Positions 18,960-28,028 of a stretch of 35,630 bases of DNA are shown one piece after another; the stretch's first letter is position 1, and each line of letters opens with the position of its first letter. The notes under the pieces are model-generated. The model was not told the DNA's origin. It ran no database searches and saw only the letters and a list, made by a program, of their open reading frames with translations. Both the position numbers and the translations under genes were made by a program. This DNA comes from Ichthyobacteriaceae bacterium (GTDB lineage: Bacteria; Bacteroidota; Bacteroidia; Flavobacteriales; JADGDT01): contig JAGLDK010000009.1 in assembly GCA_023145615.1 (NCBI GenBank), forward strand, positions 1 to 35,630. The letters run 5' to 3'.

Positions 18960-20390
18960 TTATTTTACTTCTGTATATTTTATTTCAAGCACTAGTGGAT
19001 TTTTTGCTGATTTATTTCCATTAACAATTACTTTATCGAAACTAGAATTAGGCGATTTACTTTCTAGTAAAAGCTTATAGTTTGTGTATTTATTGTTAAT
19101 TACCTGATGTATGTATCGTGTTATTCTAAACTTATAGCACATTTCGTCTTTATCTAAAATACCACCAAAACTGTATTGTTCTGCCAATTCGTCCATTAAA
19201 ACTAAACCGTCATTAAAAGTTCTTAAAGATAATGATTGAGGTAAAGAATTAACGTCAATATTTTTATCAGCAATACTAATTTTAAGAGTAGCCTGATTAA
19301 TTAACCAATTGTTTTTAGTTAAACTATCAATTAAATTTTCTTTGTTGAATAATTTAATTCCAACACCAACACCAGCCATTCCTTGTATGTATAGCTTTTC
19401 TTCTCCTTTTATACTATCAGGTTTTGTTATTGCACGATCTAAATCGGTACCCGAAGTAGTACGGATAAATTTATAGCTATTTATTATATCTGATTCGTTA
19501 CTAAAGTTGAAAGTATATTTTTTAACTTTTTTATCAGCATTGTTTTTGTAGTAAATAACAACAGATGCTTTGTCGGTCATATTAAATGAGTAAACCGATC
19601 CATCAGAACTTTCAGTACTTAATACCAATCCTTTAAACTTTGTTAGTAAATCCGAATTACTATTAAAGTAATTGTAATCATCATCAACAAGATCTTGAAA
19701 AAAGTTAGTATTTAACTTAAATCTAACATTTGGTATTGAATCTTTTTCTTCTCTATTAGTTTGAGTATTGAAATACGTAAACGGAACTCTAAATTTACTT
19801 TCCTCTAACTTAATTAAACTCCCATCGGTTTTTGCATTACTTAAAGGTGCAAAATTTTCGGTGGAATAAAGTTCTTGTCCTAAAACAAATTCTTCGTTCG
19901 AATAGTATACTGTATTATCATCAATAGTTTTATCTAGCAACGATATTTTTAAATTTATTGGTAGTTTCATGTTATTAATACCTCCGTAAATTGAGTCGGT
20001 ATTAAAATTTGCAACAGTAATTGTTGAGTCTCCTGAATCTACAATTTGGTTTCTGCCTAAATATGGAAGTGTAAGCACTACTGAATCAACTTTTGCCGAG
20101 CTTCCGAAATCGAAACCAGAAATAGGCAAGTTAGGTTCAATAGCAAAAGAGTTTTTAATAACACCAAATGTAGCATCGTTATATGCTCCTACCAAAGCAA
20201 AAGCCAATTTGCTTGTAACAACACTATCTACAACATTAAATGCAGTTACTGAGCGGTCAATATAAGTGTCTCCTACAAGTTCATTACCATCAATAAGATT
20301 ATTTCCAATACTATTTGCGTTTTTAGTACAACTTGTAAAAGAAATTGATAGGTATAATGAAAGAAATAATTTTAAGGCATGTTTTCCCAT
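18960..20390 (-). CDS. DUF4270 family lipoprotein
   Basis: 476 aa; lipobox FTSC; N-terminal NSIGNNLIDGNELVGDTYIDRSVTAFNVVDSVVTS pattern typical of DUF4270, next to the GT5-like gene and panC. Confidence 0.75.
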   Translation of the reverse strand: MGKHALKLFLSLYLSISFTSCTKNANSIGNNLIDGNELVGDTYIDRSVTAFNVVDSVVTSKLAFALVGAYNDATFGVIKNSFAIEPNLPISGFDFGSSAKVDSVVLTLPYLGRNQIVDSGDSTITVANFNTDSIYGGINNMKLPINLKISLLDKTIDDNTVYYSNEEFVLGQELYSTENFAPLSNAKTDGSLIKLEESKFRVPFTYFNTQTNREEKDSIPNVRFKLNTNFFQDLVDDDYNYFNSNSDLLTKFKGLVLSTESSDGSVYSFNMTDKASVVIYYKNNADKKVKKYTFNFSNESDIINSYKFIRTTSGTDLDRAITKPDSIKGEEKLYIQGMAGVGVGIKLFNKENLIDSLTKNNWLINQATLKISIADKNIDVNSLPQSLSLRTFNDGLVLMDELAEQYSFGGILDKDEMCYKFRITRYIHQVINNKYTNYKLLLESKSPNSSFDKVIVNGNKSAKNPLVLEIKYTEVK

Positions 20391-20439
20391 TTGTTTATTT
20401 CCGGTATTAAAAGGTTAGGTATAGTTTTTTGAATAAGAA

Positions 20440-20479
20440 ATTCAATCTAAACTTACAATTTTATAAGTTTAGATTGAAT
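20440..20479 (-). terminator. Stem-loop between the GT5-like and DUF4270 genes
   Basis: ATTCAATCTAAACTTA-CAATTTTA-TAAGTTTAGATTGAAT, 16-bp perfect stem. Confidence 0.6.
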
Positions 20480-20496
20480 AAATAAAAGGTAAGTAA

Positions 20497-21309
20497 TTAC
20501 TCTCCTAAAATTTCGTTGTGATAAAACGCATTATATGGCTCTCCAAATGTTTCAACATCTTGAAAACCTAAAGTTGGTTTGTCTGAAGCTTTTATGTAAT
20601 CCGAAAGTTCATCGTTAAGATCTTTACTTCCTTCAATAATACCATCAGCAAAACTCATTGCAAATTTTGTAAGGTTATTAAAAGTAGGCTTTTCAATTAA
20701 ATCAAGTCTTTCGTCAGTAATACCATCAAATTTAATTTTATCAACTAAACCTGCGTTAATTTCTTCGTTGTTATCGTAGTTATAAGCCGATGCAACAATT
20801 TTACAATCAGCAAAAGCCGGATCATCAGCAAATAAAGTTTTAGCATACATAGGTAGCAAACTTGCCATCCAACCGTTTACATGAATTACATCAGGTCCCC
20901 AGTTTAATTTTTTTACTGTTTCTAAAACTCCTTTAGCAAAAAATATTGCTCTTTCATCGTTGTCCTCAAACAACTTCCCATCAGCATCTTTATTAACAAA
21001 CTTACGTTTAAAGTACTCTTCGTTATCTATAAAGTAAACTTGTAATCTTTCTTTCGGAATAGATGCAACTTTAATAATTAGTGGCTGATCAAGGTCATTA
21101 ACTACTAAGTTCATTCCCGATAGACGAATCACCTCATGCAACTGGTGTCTTCTTTCGTTAATAACTCCATAACGTGGCATGAAAATTCTAACTTCATTGT
21201 TCAATTCGTTCATTTTCTTTGGCGCCTCCAAAGACATTGTCGAAACTTGATTTTCTTCAAGATATGGCGTAACCTCCGACGATACGTATAAAATTCTTCT
21301 TTTTTTCAT
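20497..21309 (-). CDS. Short glycogen/starch synthase-like protein (GT5 N-terminal domain only)
   Basis: MKKRRILYVSSEVTPYLEEN start; NEVRIFMPRYGVINERR; GPDVIHVNGWMASLLPMYAKT. About 270 aa, with no C-terminal GT-B half. Confidence 0.8.
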   Translation of the reverse strand: MKKRRILYVSSEVTPYLEENQVSTMSLEAPKKMNELNNEVRIFMPRYGVINERRHQLHEVIRLSGMNLVVNDLDQPLIIKVASIPKERLQVYFIDNEEYFKRKFVNKDADGKLFEDNDERAIFFAKGVLETVKKLNWGPDVIHVNGWMASLLPMYAKTLFADDPAFADCKIVASAYNYDNNEEINAGLVDKIKFDGITDERLDLIEKPTFNNLTKFAMSFADGIIEGSKDLNDELSDYIKASDKPTLGFQDVETFGEPYNAFYHNEILGE

Positions 21310-21413
21310 GTGTAGAAAATGAAATGATTGCATATAATAATTTTGCAAAAGTACAAATTCTATCGATTAAATAACAGCTTTTATGTTAGCTTTGCAATAA
21401 AATTTATAAAAAG

Positions 21414-22256
21414 ATGCTGATTTTCAATTCAAAAGTAGATTTAAACTCGTATATTACTAGTCAAAAATCATTAAATAAAACCATTGGTTTTGTGCCAACA
21501 ATGGGAGCACTTCATAATGGGCATACATCATTAGTAAATTACTCTACAGCTAATAATGACATTACAATTGTTAGCATTTTTGTAAATCCAACTCAATTTA
21601 ATAACCCCAACGATTTAAAAAAATATCCAAGAACCTTAGGTTCTGATTCTGAGTTGTTAGCACAGCATAATGTTGATGTAATTTATGCGCCAACTACCGA
21701 AGATATATACGGAAAAAACGTTGAATCGGTAAAATATAACTTCGATGGATTAGACGAGGTAATGGAGGGGGAGCATCGTATAGGACACTTTGATGGTGTG
21801 GGTACAATTGTTAAGCTTTTGTTTGATAATGTACAGCCTGATAATGCTTATTTTGGAGAGAAGGATTTTCAACAACTCCAGATAATAAAAAAACTGGTAG
21901 AAATTACCGATTTAACGGTTAAAGTGATAGGTTGTGCCATAATTAGAGAAGATGATGGCCTAGCAATGAGCTCAAGAAACGTAAGATTAAGTTCAGAACA
22001 ACGTACAGAATCGCCTTTAATATATAAAACCATAAAGCAAGCTACAGTAATTGCAAAAACCGAATCTATTGATAAAGCAAATGCTTTTGTTGAAAAAACG
22101 TTTAAAGAAAGCAAAACGCTAAAGCTTGAGTATTTCGAAATTAGAGATGAGCAAACTTTGAGTTTACAAACCAATTATAAACAAAATGTAAATTATAGAG
22201 CTTTTGTTGCAGTTTTTGCAGGAGATGTTAGGTTAATTGATAATGTTAAAGTGTAG
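21414..22256 (+). CDS. panC: Pantoate--beta-alanine ligase
   Basis: 280 aa; IGFVPTMGALHNGHTSLV, FVNPTQFNNPNDLKKYPRT, FGEKDFQQLQIIKK. Confidence 0.97.
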   Translation: MLIFNSKVDLNSYITSQKSLNKTIGFVPTMGALHNGHTSLVNYSTANNDITIVSIFVNPTQFNNPNDLKKYPRTLGSDSELLAQHNVDVIYAPTTEDIYGKNVESVKYNFDGLDEVMEGEHRIGHFDGVGTIVKLLFDNVQPDNAYFGEKDFQQLQIIKKLVEITDLTVKVIGCAIIREDDGLAMSSRNVRLSSEQRTESPLIYKTIKQATVIAKTESIDKANAFVEKTFKESKTLKLEYFEIRDEQTLSLQTNYKQNVNYRAFVAVFAGDVRLIDNVKV

Positions 22257-22479
22257 TGTTTATTATATTTTTATAAAATATTCAACAAAAAACACACTTA
22301 TAAATGCTTGATTTTAAGTAATAATATAAGATATTGTGCTTTTTTATTAGGCAATATAATTAATCTAAATTCTAAACTATTTTAATTACTTTTGCACGCA
22401 CAAATAAAAAATAACTAAACGCTTAGTAATATTGGTAGTACATACCAAAATGTTGCTATTGTTTATAAAAAATTATACG

Positions 22480-22827
22480 ATGAATATTGAGGTTGTAAAA
22501 TCTAAAATTCACAGAGTAAAAGTTACAGGTGCCGATTTAAATTATATTGGCAGTATTACTATTGATGAAGATTTGTTAGACGCTGCTAACATTATTGAAG
22601 GAGAAAAAGTACATATTGTAAATATCAATAATGGAAACCGATTAGTAACTTATGCTATTAAGGGAGAAAGAGGTAGAGGCGAAATTAATTTAAATGGTCC
22701 TGCGGCACGTTTGGTTGCTAAAGACGATATTGTAATTATAATTTCTTACGCTAGTATGGAGTTTGAAGAAGCCAAAGAGTTTAAACCTTGGTTAGTTTTT
22801 CCAAACGAAACCGATAATTCTTTGTAG
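22480..22827 (+). CDS. panD: Aspartate 1-decarboxylase
   Basis: Start [38 protein letters not shown]; pyruvoyl processing site Gly-Ser variant [18 protein letters not shown]. Confidence 0.95.
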   Translation: MNIEVVKSKIHRVKVTGADLNYIGSITIDEDLLDAANIIEGEKVHIVNINNGNRLVTYAIKGERGRGEINLNGPAARLVAKDDIVIIISYASMEFEEAKEFKPWLVFPNETDNSL

Positions 22828-22891
22828 TATTTAACTTGAAAACTTTAATAGATGCTTATTTTTATTAAGTTTACAACGTAAAAACATACCA

Positions 22892-22940
22892 CCGGTAATG
22901 GGATTTGCTAACTTTAGCAAGTTAAATTACCGGATTTTTA
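22892..22940 (+). terminator. Nested hairpin, putative panD terminator or 5'UTR element of the next gene
   Basis: Outer CCGGTAAT/ATTACCGG; inner TTGCTAA-CT-TTAGCAA; followed by ATTTTTA. Confidence 0.6.
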
Positions 22941-22953
22941 ATTTACTATTGAA

Positions 22954-23955
22954 ATGAATAAAAAACTACTATCAACATTAAAGTACTCGATATTTATAAT
23001 TTTAGGTATAGTACTTATATACTTGGTTTTTAAAGATACCGACATTGATAAAATGATTTCGGATTTAGAGCATGCCGATTATAGATATGTGATTTTATCT
23101 TTTGTTTTAGGTTATTTAGCTTACGTATCTAGGGCGTTACGATGGGTTATTTTACTTGAGCCAATGGGATATAAACCAAAAGCAATTAATGCCATAAATT
23201 CTGTTGCAATAACATATTTTACAAATTTGGCATTGCCACGAGCAGGAGAAATTACACGAGCTACCACACTAAGTAAAACCGAAAATATTCCGGTTGAAAA
23301 ACTATTAGGAACTATTTTATTAGAAAGGGTAATTGATTTTATTTTTCTTTTCGGAATACTTGCTGCTACTTTTATATTGCGTTTCGATGATTTTGTTGAG
23401 TTTATAAACATAGTTTTAAATAGTAATGCTGAAACTACTGCCAATTCCGACTCAAATATTTTAATATACTTTTTTGCAATTATTGCTGTTAGTTTTGGAA
23501 CTGCTTTTTTATTACGAAATAAAATTAAAAAAACCAATATATACTTTAAAATACGAGAGTTTGTAAAGGGGTTAATTGAAGGAGTAAAAACAATTAAGCA
23601 CCTTAAAAAGAAATGGTTATTTGTGGCCCACAGTGTATTTATTTGGGTTATGTATTATTTAATGGTTTACGTTGTGTTTTTTGCAATGCCCGAAACCAGC
23701 AACCTTACAATGTCTGACGGTTTGTTTTTAATGGCTGTTGGAGCTTTAGGAATGGTAGCACCTGTGCCAGGAGGACTTGGAGCTTACCACGGAGCAGTTA
23801 TTATTGGTATTAGTTTAATAGGATTGTCGGTTGATACTGGTAGAAGTTTTGCAATTATAGTACATACAACTCAATCGTTAATTGCTTTAATTTTCGGAAC
23901 AATTGCAGTTGTAATGATTTCTTTTGCCAAGAAAAAAAACAGTACTGATAAGTAA
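22954..23955 (+). CDS. Lysylphosphatidylglycerol synthase TM region / YbhN-like flippase-type membrane protein
   Basis: 333 aa multi-TM; GYLAYVSRALRW, NLALPRAGEITRATTLSK, PVPGGLGAYHGAV motifs. Confidence 0.85.
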   Translation: MNKKLLSTLKYSIFIILGIVLIYLVFKDTDIDKMISDLEHADYRYVILSFVLGYLAYVSRALRWVILLEPMGYKPKAINAINSVAITYFTNLALPRAGEITRATTLSKTENIPVEKLLGTILLERVIDFIFLFGILAATFILRFDDFVEFINIVLNSNAETTANSDSNILIYFFAIIAVSFGTAFLLRNKIKKTNIYFKIREFVKGLIEGVKTIKHLKKKWLFVAHSVFIWVMYYLMVYVVFFAMPETSNLTMSDGLFLMAVGALGMVAPVPGGLGAYHGAVIIGISLIGLSVDTGRSFAIIVHTTQSLIALIFGTIAVVMISFAKKKNSTDK

Positions 23956-24003
23956 AGTTTTAAAATAATATTTCTGAGTTTTTTATAAAAAAAAATATAA
24001 TTT

Positions 24004-24420
24004 ATGGATTTAATATCTCTTCATTCAAATTGGTCGTTAGCAGTAATATTATTGTTGCTTATTTCAATTGTCAATTCAATTTTTCGAATTATTACAAAAG
24101 GTGGTTTCGGAATATCAGATAAAAAGTTTAGCAGATACGCACTAATTTCGGTTATTATTCAAGTAGGTTTAGGAATTTACTCGTACTTAAATTCGGTAAT
24201 AACCAAAATGGCAATGAAGGATTTTGGAGGAGCAATGAAAAATTCGGATTTACGATTATATGCCGTAGAGCACCCATCAACAGTTGTGTTAGCAGTAGTT
24301 TCGATAGTTTATGGATTTATTAAGACAAAAACTGCCGAAAATGATAACGCAAAACATAAAAATATTGTTATCTTCTACACTATTGGTTTGGTGTTAATAT
24401 TATTACGAATGCCTTACTAA
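24004..24420 (+). CDS. Small 4-TM conserved membrane protein (often annotated cytochrome B-like)
   Basis: 138 aa, four hydrophobic helices with internal His residues (LHSNWS, VEHPS). Confidence 0.55.
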   Translation: MDLISLHSNWSLAVILLLLISIVNSIFRIITKGGFGISDKKFSRYALISVIIQVGLGIYSYLNSVITKMAMKDFGGAMKNSDLRLYAVEHPSTVVLAVVSIVYGFIKTKTAENDNAKHKNIVIFYTIGLVLILLRMPY

Positions 24421-24476
24421 TTACTACGCTTTACCCAAGCCATTTAATATTGATTAACTTATAAAATAATTAGGTT

Positions 24477-25697
24477 GTGATAGAACAAAATACAATAGTT
24501 TACGAAAGAGCTGTTTTAGTTGGTGTTATTTCTAATAAACAAAACGAAGAACGATCTGACGAATATCTTGATGAATTAGAGTTTTTAGCAGAAACTGCCG
24601 GAGCCGAAGTGTATAAACGATTTAAACAAAGGCTTGATGTTCCACATCCTAAAACATTTATAGGTACGGGTAAGTTAGAAGAATTACGACAATATATTGA
24701 AGGGCATAATATTGATATTGCAATTTTCGACGATGAATTATCTCCTGCTCAAATACGTAATATCGAAAAGGTTATTGAAATAAAAATTCTTGACCGTACC
24801 AACCTTATTCTTGATATTTTTGCCCAACGTGCAACAAGTTCTTATGCACGTACTCAGGTTGAATTAGCTCAATATAATTATCTATTACCACGCCTTACAA
24901 ACATGTGGACTCACCTATCGAAACAAAAAGGTGGTATTGGAATGAAAGGACCCGGAGAAACAGAAATAGAAACCGACCGAAGAATTGTAAGAGACAGAAT
25001 TTCGTTATTAAAAGGAAAGTTAAAGAAGATTGATAGCCAAATGTCGGTGCAACGCAAAAACCGTGGAAAAATGGTTCGTGTGGCACTTGTAGGTTATACC
25101 AATGTTGGTAAATCAACTTTAATGAATGTTTTGAGTAAATCGGATGTATTTGCCGAAAACAAACTTTTTGCAACACTTGATACTACAGTTAGAAAAGTAG
25201 TAGTTGATAATCTACCTTTTTTATTAACCGATACTGTTGGTTTTATACGCAAACTTCCACACCAGCTTGTTGAATCGTTTAAATCAACGCTTGACGAAGT
25301 TAGAGAAGCCGATTTGTTAATACATGTTGTTGATATATCTCATAAAAATTTCGAGGAGCATATTGATTCGGTAAATTTAACATTATCGGAAATTAATAGT
25401 TCGGATAAACCAACAATTTTGGTTTTCAATAAAATTGATGCTTTCTCGTATGTTGAAAAAGAAGAAGACGATTTAACGCCACGTTTAAAAGAAAATAATT
25501 CGTTAGACGATTGGAAAAAAACATGGATGGCTAAAATGGGCAAACATGTAATTTTTATATCAGCAAAAGACAAAGAAAACATAGTAGAACTTAAGCGTTT
25601 AATGTATAACGAAGTACGAAGAATACATATTGAACGTTTCCCTTACAACGATTTCCTTTTCCCTGATTATGAAGGAATGGATACCGAAGAGGAATAA
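24477..25697 (+). CDS. hflX: GTPase HflX (GTG start)
   Basis: 406 aa; GKGMKGPGETEIETDRR-like segment GGIGMKGPGETEIETDRRIVRDRI; VALVGYTNVGKSTLMN; LTDTVGFIRKLPHQLVESFKSTLDEV. Confidence 0.97.
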   Translation: MIEQNTIVYERAVLVGVISNKQNEERSDEYLDELEFLAETAGAEVYKRFKQRLDVPHPKTFIGTGKLEELRQYIEGHNIDIAIFDDELSPAQIRNIEKVIEIKILDRTNLILDIFAQRATSSYARTQVELAQYNYLLPRLTNMWTHLSKQKGGIGMKGPGETEIETDRRIVRDRISLLKGKLKKIDSQMSVQRKNRGKMVRVALVGYTNVGKSTLMNVLSKSDVFAENKLFATLDTTVRKVVVDNLPFLLTDTVGFIRKLPHQLVESFKSTLDEVREADLLIHVVDISHKNFEEHIDSVNLTLSEINSSDKPTILVFNKIDAFSYVEKEEDDLTPRLKENNSLDDWKKTWMAKMGKHVIFISAKDKENIVELKRLMYNEVRRIHIERFPYNDFLFPDYEGMDTEEE

Positions 25698-25751
25698 AAT
25701 TAATTTATAATGGTGTTTTGCAAACAAATAAATGTGTTGTAAAACTTAATA

Positions 25752-25807
25752 TAAAAACAAAAAAGCAGTAAGTTATTAGCTAATAACTTACTGCTTTTTT
25801 GTTTTTA
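25752..25807. terminator. Bidirectional terminator, 56-nt perfect palindrome
   Basis: TAAAAACAAAAAAGCAGTAAGTTATTAGCTAATAACTTACTGCTTTTTTGTTTTTA; 28 bp each side, centre AGCT; between convergent genes. Confidence 0.9.
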
Positions 25808-25861
25808 ATACTTGAAATAAAGCTAATTTTAAATTGTCTTTAATCAAGCTTTAAACTAACC

Positions 25862-26698
25862 TTAAAACAACAAAGATATCATACCCGTTACAACTTTACC
25901 ACTTTCACGGTTAAGTTCCGAACCTAATACACTGTGTGGAATTAAAAATACAGCAAGAGTTGTTATGGCTGCAAATATAAAAAACACTCTATTTTCTTCT
26001 TGAGTTTTGCATTTAAAAATGGCGTATGTCCAAGCAATAAGTGCAATAAGTGTTTTGTTATCGGTTAAATCCCAACCAAACGGAATACCTGTCCAAAACT
26101 CACCAAAAGCATATTTTTGCATAATTGGTCCGAAAATAAAACCGCCAATTATCAACGATATTATAGCATATCTACCCCAAATTTTATAATCTAAACGTCC
26201 GGTAGCTGCACTAAGCCCCGATAAAGTAGAAAGCAACATAGCAAAAAACATAAAGAAAATATGAGGAGCCAAAACACCAATAGGCACCGGATCGCGGTAA
26301 CGTAAAACTATAGGAGTATCCTTTTTCTCAAAAATACTTTCGGTAGGAGTTATTAACTCAATATAATACATAAGTTTACCAGCTGCCGATTGATGTGGAA
26401 GTTCAGCAATTAATTCATTATCATTTCTTTCGAAGTTAATAACAGAATATTCTTCGCCTTCAATAACCGGATAATGTTTGTAATGAACTTTTGCCGATAC
26501 ACTACTGTTTGGCATCTCTATTTTTATAGGAGCTAAAAATTCGCCAGCATTACTTCTCGGAAGCTTATACTTATAAACCTGTCCACTAATATCTGTTTTC
26601 ATCCAATCGGGATGAGTAGGGCCTACCAGTTTCTGAAAAACCGATGCCGAAATGGTAATAAGTACCGACAGTACTATTAATAAATATTTATTATTCAT
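25862..26698 (-). CDS. Conserved membrane protein: N-terminal exported domain plus about 5-6 TM helices
   Basis: Start MNNKYLLIVLSVLI within ORF 25862..26725; GEFWTGIPFGWDLTDNKTLIALIAW motif. Confidence 0.7.
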   Translation of the reverse strand: MNNKYLLIVLSVLITISASVFQKLVGPTHPDWMKTDISGQVYKYKLPRSNAGEFLAPIKIEMPNSSVSAKVHYKHYPVIEGEEYSVINFERNDNELIAELPHQSAAGKLMYYIELITPTESIFEKKDTPIVLRYRDPVPIGVLAPHIFFMFFAMLLSTLSGLSAATGRLDYKIWGRYAIISLIIGGFIFGPIMQKYAFGEFWTGIPFGWDLTDNKTLIALIAWTYAIFKCKTQEENRVFFIFAAITTLAVFLIPHSVLGSELNRESGKVVTGMISLLF

Positions 26699-26960
26699 GT
26701 TTTTTTTTTGATTTAACGGTTGCAATATATTTTATAAAAGCAAATTATTTTGTTTTAATTTCAACAAATATATAGTATGTACATGTATTAATGTGCCATG
26801 ACTTGTATTATATAATTTATTAAGCTATCAAATTTTTTTATTAGAGGAGTGTTTTCAGATAGTGTGTTGTATTAAAAAGCTCAATTAAATACTTGATGGT
26901 TTTGTATTATAAATACCAATATTCACAGTTGTTTTATTTCCATTAAAAGTTTTATCATAT

Positions 26961-26992
26961 TTGTTAGGTGGTTATTATGTGATTGTTAGGTG
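26961..26992. repeat. Direct repeat TTGTTAGGTG x2, 22-bp period
   Basis: TTGTTAGGTG at 26961-26970 and 26983-26992. Confidence 0.6.
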
Positions 26993-27119
26993 AGTTTAAA
27001 TTACAGTAGTTTCATTGTATTATAAAACACGCATAACTACATAATTGCTGATTAATATCATATAATTTATACTGATGTTGAAATAGATTTGAGGAAACAC
27101 AATTCTCGAAAAATATTTT

Positions 27120-27608
27120 ATGAAAACATTTACTGCTATTGATTTTGAAACAGCTACAGGAAGTAGAAATTCGGCTTGTTCGGTTGGAATAATTACTGTT
27201 GAAGATGGGCAAATAACTAACGAGTATCATACTTTAATACAGCCACCACACAACGAGTATAATTGGCATAATACGCAAGTACATGGCATAACATCGCACA
27301 ACACTTTAAAAGCTCCAACATTTGCGCAAGTGTATGCTGAAATTAAAAACTTGTTGCAAAACAGATTAGTTGTAGCTCATAACGAAAGCTTTGATAGAAG
27401 TGTACTTACTAAAACAATGGCTTTGTATGGTTTAAATTATTCGGAGCTAAATTTAAATGATAAATGGGAGTGTACTTATAAAATACATGGCAAAAAGTTG
27501 AATGTTTGTGCCGAAAAATTCGGAATAGAACTAAAGCATCACGATGCTCTTTCTGATGCACGTGCTTGTGCGTTACTGTATCTTAAAAAAGATTTATCAG
27601 CAGTTTAA
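27120..27608 (+). CDS. 3'-5' exonuclease, DnaQ/DEDD family
   Basis: 162 aa; FTAIDFETATGSRNSACSVGIITVEDG (ExoI DxE), VAHNESFDRSVL, HHDALSDARACALL. Confidence 0.92.
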   Translation: MKTFTAIDFETATGSRNSACSVGIITVEDGQITNEYHTLIQPPHNEYNWHNTQVHGITSHNTLKAPTFAQVYAEIKNLLQNRLVVAHNESFDRSVLTKTMALYGLNYSELNLNDKWECTYKIHGKKLNVCAEKFGIELKHHDALSDARACALLYLKKDLSAV

Positions 27609-27791
27609 AGTGTATTTTTAAACAAATTAAATGTTTCTTTTTGATACTGCAGTTTGTATAATATTACAATACTGTAAGCGGTTGTTTTTATTGTAGTTAT
27701 TGTGTTAATTTTTTTTTCTTATAACTAAGTCAAATCAAAAAATATGCTTACACTTGCAACAAATAACAAAAGCTTAATAAAAACTATCGAA

Positions 27792-27836
27792 ATGATAATA
27801 ATTCGCCATCGCCATCATATTATATACTTACCATAG
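27792..27836 (+). CDS. hisL-like: Histidine leader peptide MIIIRHRHHIIYLP
   Basis: ATG ATA ATA ATT CGC CAT CGC CAT CAT ATT ATA TAC TTA CCA TAG; 3 His in 14 codons, immediately followed by attenuator helices and then the his operon. Confidence 0.8.
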   Translation: MIIIRHRHHIIYLP

Positions 27837-27921
27837 GTGAGGTGATGATATATGCGGTTAATTCGGCAAATAATATAAAAATCATACCCCATCTAAGTAA
27901 TTTAGGTGGGGTATTTTATTT
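27834..27921 (+). promoter_or_regulatory. His attenuator: antiterminator arm 27834-27849, shared arm 27881-27895, terminator 27884-27914 plus T-rich tract
   Basis: TAGGTGAGGTGATGAT can pair with ATCATACCCCATCTA (one mismatch, one bulge). ATACCCCATCTA pairs with TAGGTGGGGTAT (7-nt loop, one G-U), then TTTATTTTTA. The two helices are mutually exclusive. Confidence 0.82.
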
Positions 27922-28028
27922 TTACTACATCAAAATAACAATAGTTTACAGTAATAGTTTTTTTTTATAAAAAATAATAATAACATAAAGCTGAAGGCTT
28001 AATTGCCAAAAGCTAAAACCAAAATAAT

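Noticed and set aside
18599-18960. glmS ribozyme or riboswitch upstream of glmS
   Set aside because: No recognisable glmS ribozyme core seen by eye, and that ribozyme is known mainly from Gram-positive bacteria.
21869-22174. 101-aa minus ORF inside panC
   Set aside because: Antisense to conserved panC; no recognisable motifs.
23121-23537. 138-aa minus ORF inside the YbhN-like gene
   Set aside because: Antisense shadow of a convincing membrane-protein CDS.
27960-28020. GCTGAAGGCTTAATTGCCAAAAGCTAAAA string before hisG as part of the attenuator
   Set aside because: No convincing complementarity with the leader helices; looks like a low-complexity spacer.
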